Below, piece after piece: positions 1 to 8,148 of a DNA stretch of 16,702 bases (position 1 is the stretch's first letter; every line of letters begins with the position of its first letter). The notes under the pieces were generated by a model. That model was given only the letters and a program-made list of their open reading frames with translations. It had not been told where the DNA came from and searched no databases. The translations under genes were made by a program, and so were the position numbers. The DNA lies in NCBI GenBank assembly GCA_030374735.1, contig JASCIV010000563.1:1-16702 (forward strand), written 5' to 3'. This DNA comes from Gracilaria caudata (taxonomy: Eukaryota; Rhodophyta; Florideophyceae; Gracilariales; Gracilariaceae).

Positions 1-1097
1 GTTGCTCTACTGCGAGGCTTCAAATTGCCAGCGCGATATATCACCTACTGTTCATTTAACTGCAACTGTGCAAAAATCGAAAAACAAATTTCTAGATCTA
101 TTCACTACCTTACAGCCTTGCACACTGCAAAACATTCACGCGTATGATATTATGAAAAGTTTTACATGAGTTTGAATCTCACATTTTGCCGACCCTCTTT
201 TAGGAATCAATGGGCCAATCGTAGATGATGATTTATTGGAACGTACGGTAACGAGACGCATTTGGTCTGTGAAGTGAAGTGATTTGTATGATGTTTGACT
301 GGGTGGCCAACCCAAGCAATTCTGGGTAGGTGGCATGCTGGGATTGCGGCCGTGATCTGGCAAAATTGCAGATCACGATTGATGTACTCGTCTGAGATCA
401 TCGGTCTTCATAAGGGGCAACGACACATTCCGTGCTGTTTCTCGAGGCATCAACACGACCACCGCCTTTGACCCGAGCCGCAGCCTCAGACGATTCATCG
501 GTTTCGATTCATCTGTTTTTATCAGGTCGACACTGTTCATCGTTCACGGTTTGCGTTGCTTTCAGCTGAGTCTACATGCTATTCCCTCAGGTTCTTCTGC
601 TAACTGACATCCAATTTCTTGTCTTCTTCTTTGTAACGACTAAAAAGGCCTATGTTTCGTTCGCGATAGCACAAATGTGCGGTGGATATCATATGAATGG
701 CGCAAAAATTCTGTATTCTACTCTGCTACTGTTTCGTCGTGCTGGGACAGCACAGCACTACACTCAAAGACAATACCTTTTCCCTCTGGCATAGGACATT
801 TTGTTTTTCTCCTCAGTGAAGGTTTTTGTTTTTGTTCTACGAGGTTTTAATGGTTGTCGTTTGTAGCCGGTCAATGCTTCTTCCTCTTTTACTAAGGTAC
901 CGGTGACACAGAACCACGTCTCTGCCGCGAGTCGTTTGGGTGGGACACGAAGGCGGCAACGAGAGGCCGCAATGGGATCCCGATATAACTTGTATGCGGT
1001 GCACGTTTGGGATCCCAGTCCCGACGAAAGGAGGAAGCTGCCTCATGCGCAGTTTTTCGCAAATTGGGTATCACCAAGCCCGGTTCTATGATAAAGC
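1..1097. other. Intergenic, no supported gene
   Basis: No open frame here combines an ATG, a TATA-like box and protein-like composition. The short frames on both strands overlap one another and look like chance. Around 960-1017 the palindrome GGGATCCC occurs twice within about 50 bp. Nothing else recognised. Confidence 0.5.
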
Positions 1098-1100
1098 ACT

Positions 1101-1123
1101 GGGCGTCTCCCAAAAATACAAAT
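1101..1123 (+). repeat. Left terminal inverted repeat
   Basis: 23 bp, perfect inverted match to 1585-1607. The ACT just outside is repeated beyond the other end. Confidence 0.75.
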
Positions 1124-1584
1124 CGTAAACCTCATATTTTGTGCAAATGAAGTTTACGCTTGACTTCACGATCCAAAAACAACATTTGCACATAGCGTAA
1201 ACACCTGAATAATAAAATTATCGAGAACATGCACAATGTTTCTTTTCACGTTGACCTCCCTCTTTACCTCCAGATTCGCTCTCGGAATACCAAGATTAGG
1301 ACAGAACGCAGCGCACAGTCCATGGTGAGGTTTCGGTTGATATTGGGAGATTTGTTTTCTCTTCAATGGCACAAGGGAAGGGAATGGATGCGAACGTCGC
1401 GTGTCGATGGTGTTTTCGGTCGGAGCGCTGTGCGTTATGCAGCCGAAGAGAAATATTCAACTCTGTAAAACACGTTTGCAAGATGTTGTTCTTGCTTCGC
1501 ATGTCTTCGAACGTCGAATAAATTCGAGGCGCATGTCACGATGAAGACACATATCGTGACAGGAAAAGTGCATAAGGTATGTGC

Positions 1585-1607
1585 ATTTGTATTTTTGGGA
1601 GACGCCC
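1585..1607 (-). repeat. Right terminal inverted repeat
   Basis: 23 bp, perfect inverted match to 1101-1123, followed by ACT at 1608-1610. Confidence 0.75.
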
Positions 1608-1849
1608 ACTTTTGCTTTCTGCCCTGCTATGTTCTGGCGCTGCGGACGTAGTGGAATAAAGCAGAACAACTTCCGTGTTCAAATGCCAAAGTATTTTAGA
1701 AAAAGCACCACATGCTTTTATGGCGCAAAAAGCTCTTTTTCCCGCAACTCCCTGCACTACTAAACATTGCTGGTACATGGAAGAAAATTCTTCCACATAT
1801 GGGTGTCCTTGGAATACGGTACAAGGAAAAGGTCTTCCACGTCTGCTAT

Positions 1850-2239
1850 AAATCAACTTCAAATATACGCAATGGCAAAAATTTCACTTTCGAGTTTTTG
1901 CCATATTTGTATTCTACATATGTTCTTCTTTATACTCATGAAAAAAGATATGAGGCAAAGCAACACATTCCAGAGATATACTCCAAACTGTTTGATAATA
2001 GGTATAAAAAGATATTTGTTCAGAATGACCAGCAATGTCAAAAAATTGCATATCAAGAAATTGAAAACTGCATACTGTACAGATTTATGTAACATTTGAC
2101 ATAAAGAACATGCTACATGTGTAAAGCCCAGAAAAAGCGCAAGCACTTCGATTTAAACTGAGAAAAAACATAATTTTCACAGTTTGGGTCATATGTCGGG
2201 TTTTGCCGTTTTGCCATTGCATACTTTTGAAGTTGATTT
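1850..2239. repeat. AT-rich block bounded by 31-bp inverted repeats
   Basis: Positions 1850-1880 match the reverse complement of 2209-2239 at 28 of 31 positions, with mismatches clustered mid-arm. The left arm runs into a further hairpin (GGCAAAAA near 1874 with TTTTTGCC near 1895), and the right arm is preceded by a tandem TTTTGCC. The interior is strongly AT-rich. I see no clear target-site duplication, so it may be a decayed foldback or MITE element, or an inverted duplication. A 126-codon ATG frame (1712-2092, +) crosses the left arm. Its Lys/Tyr/Glu-rich translation is protein-like, but other frames here are also long and I recognise no family. Confidence 0.5.
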
Positions 2240-2520
2240 GCTCAATGTCATTGAAAACGCTCAAAACTTTTTGAATATTTAAAATGCTTTTATGACGCGA
2301 GATCTGTCCCAATGTGCTCTATGGCTCCGCAAGGAGCTAGCAGCACGGAACAACGAAATCTGCTGTCGAGGCCCCAGGAGAGGCTGGTTGGTTGGACGAC
2401 GCTGAGAGGCAGAGTGGAGGCCCGCCGGAGAGCTGCATGTGCAGACGGACGTACGGCCCGTGGCTGTGTCGTGTGGTGAAAGATGTAGATTGATTAGATA
2501 CTAGAAAACACGTAGAACAC
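2240..2520. other. Intergenic with a local GC-rich patch
   Basis: About 2320-2480 is much more GC-rich than the AT-rich sequence either side. It holds a 55-codon ATG frame (2312-2479, +) with an Arg-rich C-terminal half. No family recognised and no TATA box seen; it may be a fragment of something inserted. Confidence 0.3.
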
Positions 2521-2532
2521 TATAGCTCTCTT

Positions 2533-2538
2533 ATATAC
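2533..2538 (+). promoter_or_regulatory. TATA-like box
   Basis: TATATA in CTTATATACTA, 56 bp upstream of the ATG at 2589, a spacing like that of better-supported genes in this window. Confidence 0.35.
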
Positions 2539-2588
2539 TACCAATTTCTAAAGACGTAGCGCAATAGAAAGGCAAAAATCGATCAGAG

Positions 2589-2834
2589 ATGAGTCGAAAT
2601 GCTGACAGAGCTTACAATAAAAGGCCTTGCTGGCAGACGTTTAAAATACTTCATCGTACTACATTGCTGTACATGACTAAACGTTGTTTTATTTATGATC
2701 CTTTACTATCTAAAATTGCAATCGTGACTTTATCTTTTGTTATACAAAGCTATCAAAAGTTAGGAAAACGCCTTTTCCCTCATCTCCCTGAGCCAATCGC
2801 AGCAATCTCTCATCCTATTACACCTTTCTATTGA
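2589..2834 (+). CDS. Possible small hypothetical protein (81 aa)
   Basis: An 81-codon frame starts at an ATG with G at -3, and a TATATA motif lies 56 bp upstream. That core-promoter geometry is the main argument for it. The product is basic, with one moderately hydrophobic stretch around residues 44-53 (KIAIVTLSFV) and no motif I recognise. The stop lies only 20 bp from the stop of the convergent minus-strand secreted-protein gene. Composition is AT-rich like the surrounding DNA. It could equally be a chance frame. Confidence 0.25.
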   Translation: MSRNADRAYNKRPCWQTFKILHRTTLLYMTKRCFIYDPLLSKIAIVTLSFVIQSYQKLGKRLFPHLPEPIAAISHPITPFY

Positions 2835-2854
2835 TGGATAACTCCGCTTCTCGA

Positions 2855-3256
2855 TCATTCGCACGTCCGTAGAAAGTGTAAAATTCTTACATACAAATTT
2901 TTCTTGTTACCAAGCGCCCAAGCTCTGCGGAATAGAAAGAAGATGCCAAAGAAAACGATCTTTGCCTGACAGCAACAAATTTTCTCGCCATCCGTGCAAT
3001 TTCCATCCACTACAAAGCAAGGAAAATTGCACCCGTCTCCCGCTTCCTGGAGAGACATGCATTTGCAAGGGAAAACAGGTTGAAATGTCGCAACAGGGGA
3101 GCTGCCATCACCACTAATGTTAGTAATGAGATCTCCAACCGGCTCATGAACAGTACTGATTGCTGCAGAACCAATATAAGAATCAATTGGGAAGGAGCGG
3201 ACATTTTGAATACAAGCAATGGCGAAAAGAAAAAGGAATGAGATGCAGTTAAACAT
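2855..3256 (-). CDS. Small secreted Cys-rich protein (133 aa)
   Basis: I place the start at the ATG at 3256; the frame extends only six codons further up, to a TTG. The context is good (ATC before ATG) and a TATATA box lies about 50 bp upstream. The first 21 residues form a signal peptide (MFNCISFLFLFAIACIQNVRS). A Thr/Ser/Val stretch with a possible N-glycosylation site (NIS) follows, then a Cys-rich module with pattern C-x-C-x10-C-x3-C-x6-C-x6-CCC, which suggests a small disulphide-knotted extracellular domain. After the CCC the frame turns hydrophobic (KIVFFGIFFLF) and then basic. This could be a short membrane anchor, or the frame may read into non-coding DNA, because the same bases form a pyrimidine-rich tract ending in CAG, like a 3' splice site. 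No family recognised. Confidence 0.6.
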   Translation of the reverse strand: MFNCISFLFLFAIACIQNVRSFPIDSYIGSAAISTVHEPVGDLITNISGDGSSPVATFQPVFPCKCMSLQEAGDGCNFPCFVVDGNCTDGEKICCCQAKIVFFGIFFLFRRAWALGNKKNLYVRILHFLRTCE

Positions 3257-3304
3257 GATGGCCGAAAAAAGCAAGTTAGGGCAAAGAATAGAAGGGGTGA
3301 AGCT

Positions 3305-3312
3305 GTATATAT
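3305..3312 (-). promoter_or_regulatory. TATA box of the small secreted-protein gene
   Basis: ATATATAC on the minus strand, 49-56 bp upstream of the ATG at 3256. It predicts transcription starting near 3280 and a very short leader. Confidence 0.55.
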
Positions 3313-3688
3313 GACTTCGTGGGTTTGACGATGGACGAATAGCAACACAACCGGATACTGTTCCTTTGATGCCGGATTGAGAGCTTGGGACATCAGCTTA
3401 TCAAGAAAAGTTACATGTACAGTGACCAATGGTATTTCAACAACCAGAGACTTCTTGCACGATTTCGATGGATGTTTGGATATGGTTCACGGTTACACTT
3501 GAAAATATCCGGTGTCTTCCACACCAACGGAGGCAAGCGCGTTGCTTACTCCCTCTGATGTAGACTGGTCAAGACTAAGACGACGAATCAAACTGTCAAC
3601 CTGACAAGAAGCAATGCAGTCCAACGGGTGTCCTTACCGGTCGAGGGGAAAACGGCGAGTCATTCTGTCAACCTTGTGAAGATACTGT

Positions 3689-3743
3689 AACGTCTGCATG
3701 TAACAACATGGGGCAAGACGTTGTGCTGCACTATGTGCAGCAC
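3689..3743. repeat. Two abutting perfect hairpins
   Basis: AACGTCT at 3689-3695 pairs with AGACGTT at 3716-3722. Directly next to it, GTGCTGCAC at 3723-3731 pairs with GTGCAGCAC at 3735-3743 across a 3-nt loop. Confidence 0.6.
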
Positions 3744-3793
3744 GGACAGAAGCAATGTTTCAGTTGTGCGTTCCAAACGGACACTGAGGACAA

Positions 3794-3823
3794 ACACAAA
3801 ATACGACTGTTTGTATTTTGTGT
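3794..3823. repeat. Perfect 11-bp inverted repeat
   Basis: ACACAAAATAC at 3794-3804 and its exact complement GTATTTTGTGT at 3813-3823, with an 8-nt loop. Confidence 0.6.
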
Positions 3824-3885
3824 GACCAGTATGCTGGAAGCTAGCGATAGATAAGTAGAAGCTCAAGACGGTAAACTGATGACTC

Positions 3886-3904
3886 GGTTGAACTCGGTTC
3901 AACC
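3886..3904. repeat. Perfect 8-bp inverted repeat
   Basis: GGTTGAAC, loop TCG, GTTCAACC. Confidence 0.5.
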
Positions 3905-4684
3905 TTCGTGACGACTACAGATATCTTTCTACAAACCTTATGAAAAGCAGTGCTTCCAGCTGGAGTCTTGACTGGTCGTGACGAAACGACAGGCCATGGC
4001 TCCTGCTGGAGTGCAGCAAGTATAGAAAGATTGACATAATGGCTCATCATTTCAGTATCGACCGGTCAGGTATACACTAAATTTCCGACCTATTGACGAG
4101 TCATAGGAGTCGAGCGCAACCCCTGTAGCGCATCCAGCTCCATGGAACGACGATAACCATTTAACGAACGTAGAAGACGGTGTCTTCCTGTATATCAAAA
4201 TGTGGAGAAACAAAAAACTTTTCGAGTCTTGAAGGCAGATTCCCCTCTCATCGTCCTCCATTTTTTCCAGTTCTTCAGTCTGCGTTTAATGCTACACGAA
4301 TGTGATCATGTTGGCTTCCATCGAAGAGTCGCCACTGTCCAGTTCTACGCATATAGTTCCACGTTCTAGGGAAACTTAATTTCAGGATTTGACGCAACCA
4401 GGCACAACTGCCACGAAAGTTCGGAGACTCGTTGCCGTCTGATGACGTATTATTTATTAGCAGTTCAGAGTTGGTGTTAGGATCACTGCCGTTTTCTACT
4501 CCATGATATTGTGCGCGGAGCGTATGGAATCTTTCCTAATCATCTCGAACCCAAAGGAATCCGGATTGTGCCACGTCCTCTACGAAGATACACCCATGTT
4601 CTGTAAGTGATTCCATTTCCAGCACGCATATTTCCAGAATAAATATTCCTGTGTGAGATTCGTGTTCCACTGTCTGCTCTCACC

Positions 4685-4701
4685 GGTGAGCGCTGCTCAC
4701 C
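4685..4701. repeat. Short inverted repeat
   Basis: GGTGAGC, loop GCT, GCTCACC. It is 7 bp and perfect, about 170 bp upstream of the zinc-finger gene's TATA box. Confidence 0.4.
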
Positions 4702-4872
4702 TCATTCTGACAGCTAATTGGAATCATCTATAAGCATGGATCTCAAGCATAGCTCCCCGTATGTCTCAAAGACGCGGCCTGTTTCGATGTCATATTATGT
4801 CAACGAGCCTTCATCGCAATTCTTCTCTACTGCATAGGGGTTAATTTGTCGTGGAACTTTCTGTTAGAGAGC

Positions 4873-4880
4873 TATAAATA
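4873..4880 (+). promoter_or_regulatory. TATA box of the zinc-finger gene
   Basis: TATAAATA, 107-114 bp upstream of the ATG at 4987. It predicts a start near 4905 and a leader of about 80 nt. Confidence 0.65.
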
Positions 4881-4986
4881 TTGGAACGAATCAGCCGAAG
4901 GCCGCATTGGGTTCTACTTCTCAACCCTACAAAATCTTGTCTAGTTCTCATACTAAACTCTAACCAAATCTTTCTGGAAGAGCAAC

Positions 4987-5535
4987 ATGAGCTTCAATCC
5001 TGGCAATTCTGCCGGAGGTGACGACCGACGGCACCCGGGAGATGGAAAACTACCCGGGATGAGCAAAGGAGGTGCCGAGAAGAAGCCAAAAAAACGTAAG
5101 CGGAGACAAAACCCAACGATGAATCTGGCTTCAGGGGCATCTTCCTCTACATACACAAGCATGGTAACGAATGCGCTGTCGATAGCTCACGCAGCGCCTG
5201 CGCCTGTGCCGGCGTCAAGGCTCGCAAATCCATCCCAATCTAGAGGCCCTTCCACATCGTCTGGCGCACGATCCTCCGCTTCAAGGTCAGTGCGATGCCC
5301 GCACTGTGATCGCGTACTTGACAGTCCATCCTCTCTGACGTATCACTTAAGGAGAGAACATGACTCTGGAAGTACTCGCCATTGCCCTGATTGCACATTT
5401 GCAGCTCCGGATGAGAGAACTTGGAGAGCTCATCGTGAGGAAGCGCATATTCTTCGCATTTCATGTCCGTTCTGCAGAAGGAGTGTATTAACTTCCACAT
5501 ATGAAGACCATTTGAGGACTTGCACACGCTCTTGA
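4987..5535 (+). CDS. C2H2 zinc-finger protein (182 aa)
   Basis: A single-exon gene with a canonical TATA box and ATG context AAC-ATG. Residues 1-30 are Gly/Asp/Pro-rich. Residues 32-40 (KKPKKRKRR) form a strong basic nuclear-localisation patch, and residues 45-100 are Ser/Ala/Pro-rich and probably disordered. Three zinc-binding modules fill the C-terminus: C104-x2-C107-x12-H120-x4-H125, C133-x2-C136-x12-H149-x4-H154, and a terminal C2HC finger C160-x2-C163-x11-H175-x3-C179. The fingers follow one another closely, and the protein ends three residues after the last cysteine. By family the likely role is nuclear nucleic-acid binding, perhaps transcriptional control. The irregular linkers lack the TGEKP signature, so sequence-specific DNA binding is not certain. 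Nothing in the neighbourhood names a target. Confidence 0.85.
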   Translation: MSFNPGNSAGGDDRRHPGDGKLPGMSKGGAEKKPKKRKRRQNPTMNLASGASSSTYTSMVTNALSIAHAAPAPVPASRLANPSQSRGPSTSSGARSSASRSVRCPHCDRVLDSPSSLTYHLRREHDSGSTRHCPDCTFAAPDERTWRAHREEAHILRISCPFCRRSVLTSTYEDHLRTCTRS

Positions 5536-6085
5536 GTGAGCATTCATATGAATAATCAACATTGTAGCTGGATGTTGTTCAAAACAGCATAGTAAACATG
5601 ATTTTTTTCTGGAACGAATGGAGCACATGACGTCACCGGCGAATTACTTGCACCAGGAGATGTAAATTGTCGAGTGGCTGCCGTTCTGGGGAAATTTGTG
5701 GGTTGCAGCAGCTACCCACTATAAGTGTGCTGCCTCGTATGTTTGAAGGTCCTAATACGAATAAGAGGCCGATACAGTCAGGAAAAGTGAGGAGCTTGTC
5801 CTGACCGCACAGACCAAAGTACCGTTTTTGCTCGTCGACACTGAGATTCTCATTGCTTCCCACTCACCAATGAATTTACGCAGTACACATACGCTTAAAC
5901 AGAACGTTTTTCTATCGCGTCTAATGGGAACGACGAGTGGCTGTGCGCGTAGACATTTTTCCAGGGGCATATTTGTGACTACATGTAATATGTTCTCAAT
6001 TCTCAACAAAGCCCAGAGATCCATGAATTTAACCAGAGGATCCCTTTGACAGATTTCCGTTGAAAGTCTATCGGATTCCGGGGGA
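5536..6085. other. Convergent intergenic region
   Basis: 550 bp between the stop of the zinc-finger gene (+) and the stop of the receptor gene (-). It should hold both 3' UTRs. No clear AATAAA, hairpin or gene seen. Confidence 0.5.
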
Positions 6086-7927
6086 TTATGCAGTACACTG
6101 AACGGATTCAGGATAAACTGAAGTGTCCCTGAGTCCATTTTTGTCCGAATGCTTAACAGATGCTTCCGAACGTCCAATTTCGTCCAAATTCTTTTGAGGA
6201 ATAAGCACCATCGCAAGAAATATCGCCCCACCGACTGAATATGCAATGAAGAAGAAATGTCGTAGCTTGTCAAAGCTAAGAGTGGTGTTCACTTCCGCCT
6301 TGCACTTGGGTAGACTGTTCATATATCTTATGAGGCTTGTCGTCGTCTGATTTCCCAATAGCTCAAGTGTCGCACGGCTCATCGCTTCTGTCATATTACT
6401 GCCTTTTGGGAGCAGCATCGACAGTCCACCGTTCCAGATGGGTTCACCAGCGATCACGAAATCCCCACAATACCTTTCCCGAATCGCGGCCGATATGGTA
6501 GACTCCATAACAATGGCGTACTTGCATTGGCCGTCCTCAACCGCTTGAAATAATGTGTTGTAAGAATTGAAATAGTTTGGTGGGTTCTGTACATGGCATT
6601 TGCTGTGGTAAGGAAGAGACAACTAGAAGTCAGAAGGCTGTTACAGTTACACCACAAGAAAGTGCTACAACGTACTCAACTGCGATGGAGTTCTTCCAAT
6701 ACGTCTCCAGAGCACCTCCTCGAAGTATACATACTTCTGAAGGGTCGACGTTACAATTCAAAAGGTCTGCTGCAGATTGAAACTTCGTTTCGATGGATTC
6801 CTGTACAAGGGAAGCTCTGCATTGGTGAAGAGAAAATAGATAGATCGAAGTGAGAAGCTGAATTCTGGCAGGTATACATACTGAAAGAATCAGGAAGACA
6901 AAGACAAAGAACTTACGTCATGCTAGCCTCGTAGGACAAGATGAGGAAGAGGGCCGTCACGGCAAGAATTAGGTTCAGAAACCATTGACGCGTTGTATTT
7001 CCATTATCCACAACAGTCTCGTCGGAGAGCATAAGCATTCTCATAACTTTGGGAATCCCAGATTGAGAACGTGGAATACATGAGAATGTGAGTTCTCTGT
7101 CTGCTTCGGCGCGCATCACCGTATAGGAAGGTAGCGGGACACTTACCGGTGCTTTGAATGCCCTTTCTCAATCGGAAAGGAAGTCTGCTCTTCACAAGAT
7201 AGTGTGCATATCGTCGAATTCTGGAGTACGTATTTGGCAACGGCTCATATGCGCTGGGGACAGCAAATCTTTGGTCGAGAATCTTCAGGAACGAGAACAT
7301 GATGAACAGAGACATAATCGAGATCCACGCCCTGCCGTCAAAAGTTTGAATGAAAAACCAAACTTTGCCCGATACCGTTGCCTCAGAAACGTGCGCGAAC
7401 GCAACAAAACGATCGTACGCAAACGGAGGCAAGAAATCGACTAGTCCAAAGCGACTGGCGGTCTGAAACCAACCGCCAATGCCTATGTCACACAAGCAAT
7501 TGGGGGAATCAATTATCTGCCCGGTTGATTTGTTGGTGCATTCATGCATGGAAGTGACGAAGGCGCTGAAGTCTGTTGTGTTTGGGCTACGGAAGACCTG
7601 AATCGATGAACACGTCCAATTGAGATACGCTTGATGCTGAAGGAGATGCTCCTTGATGACTCCGTCCAAGCCACCCTGAAATGATTTCAACATAACATTG
7701 GAACCGAGTTAGTATCGATGACTGGATGAAAAGGACTTTGAAGAACGTACATTCCAGTACTTGCGGTCATTCTGAAAGCTGATGGGAGGTTCCTCCATTA
7801 GGCAACAGCGCAAGGGGGGCTGCATAGATAACCCATTTTGTATACCCAAAACGGAATGAAGCGTCGTAAGGAACGCAAATAGTGAGAAGAGAACCCGTCG
7901 TATGCTCGAAAAATTGGAATGGTGCAT
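6086..7927 (-). CDS. iGluR-like receptor, four exons (468 aa model)
   Basis: Exons on minus: 7927-7751, 7675-7147, 7100-6917 and 6602-6086, joined at phases 0, 1 and 2 into 1407 nt including the stop. The ATG at 7927 (AAG-ATG) opens a signal peptide of about 28 residues. S1 follows, including TASRFGLVDFLPPF, where R134 corresponds to the arginine that holds the ligand carboxylate. M1 is about 170-192 (after WFFIQTFDGRAW), and M3 is about 276-296, ending SYEASMT where iGluRs have SYTANLA. S2 contains YAIVMEST with E330, the amino-group-binding acidic residue, then LLPKGS at 360-365. C342 and C397 match the conserved S2 disulphide pair, and M4 is about 413-431. There is no amino-terminal domain, so it resembles minimal receptors such as GluR0 or insect IRs. 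The pore segment is polar (SDET). The likely role is an amino-acid-gated cation channel or sensor in the plasma membrane. Exon 3 and the pore are the least certain parts. Confidence 0.85.
6603..6916 (-). other. Receptor intron 3 (314 nt)
   Basis: Donor GTAAGTTC directly after the M3 end (ATGAC) and acceptor CCTTACCACAG before CAAATGC, phase 2. Only this acceptor keeps the S2 frame; the nearby GTACAG does not. TTCTGAC near the acceptor could be the branch site. Confidence 0.8.
7101..7146 (-). other. Receptor intron 2 (46 nt, tentative)
   Basis: Strong donor GTAAGTG and acceptor GAAGCAG, phase 1. Removal shifts from the exon 2 frame to the M3 frame and gives iGluR-like spacing between pore apex and SYEASMT. 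It is very short with no obvious branch site; the alternative is a frameshift. Confidence 0.5.
7676..7750 (-). other. Receptor intron 1 (75 nt)
   Basis: Donor GTACGT after TGGAAT and acceptor ATTTCAG before GGTGGC, phase 0. A perfect TACTAAC branch site lies inside. Splicing joins KYWN to GGLDGV, restoring the conserved start of the ligand-binding domain. Confidence 0.85.
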
Positions 7928-7986
7928 CTTGACATGGGAACAAATTTCGAATGGTGGTGAAGACGAGCAATGACGAAAGCGTTTTC

Positions 7987-7993
7987 CAAAATA
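7987..7993 (-). promoter_or_regulatory. Weak TATA-like motif of the receptor gene
   Basis: TATTTTG on minus, about 60 bp upstream of the ATG at 7927. It is in the expected place but far from consensus. Confidence 0.25.
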
Positions 7994-8148
7994 CGTTCGA
8001 ACCAGATGACGTGATTTCGGTTGTGTGATGTGTGTTGTTAATTGGCACAAACCATGAGAGTGGAAAGAGAGCCCATCTCCCTGTATCGGGCAATTTTTCT
8101 TCTTGACTTGAAGTGACGTACAACTCGAGAGCGAGAGCATTGGCTTGA

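Larger units (their letters stand above)
1101..1607. mobile_element. MITE-like element with 23-bp terminal inverted repeats
   Basis: Positions 1101-1123 (beginning GGGCGTCTCCC) are the exact reverse complement of 1585-1607. Both ends are flanked by the trinucleotide ACT (1098-1100 and 1608-1610), which fits a 3-bp target-site duplication. The 507-bp interior has no credible transposase frame, so it would be non-autonomous. Subterminal structure is dense: CGTAAAC at 1124, GTTTACGCT at 1152-1160 and AGCGTAAAC at 1194-1202; TGTGCAAATG at 1140-1149 with its complement at 1183-1192; and a 9-bp stem TGTCACGAT/ATCGTGACA at 1534-1561. TIRs starting GGG with a 3-bp duplication recall PIF/Harbinger-type elements, but the usual TWA target is not seen, so the superfamily is left open. 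Confidence 0.7.
3320..4870. other. Long intergenic region with hairpins, no supported gene
   Basis: About 1.5 kb without a convincing gene. A minus ATG frame at 4052-4261 (69 codons) has a good Kozak context but no family and no clear TATA box. The region carries several perfect short inverted repeats, listed separately, and recurring variants of TCAACCTT (3667, 3900). The last part is the upstream region of the zinc-finger gene. Confidence 0.5.

Noticed and set aside
2980..3020. GC-AG mini-intron (about 41 nt) in the small secreted-protein gene
   Set aside because: CAG-GCAAAG and TATTCCGCAG look like splice sites, but the span is very short and a GC donor is rare. Noted only as uncertainty in the 3' end.
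5752..6273. 173-codon minus frame over the receptor 3' end
   Set aside because: It is another frame of the last receptor exon and its 3' flank; the S2/M4 frame is clearly the coding one.
7985..8000. GTTCGAACC as a tRNA T-loop
   Set aside because: No cloverleaf arms or acceptor stem around it.
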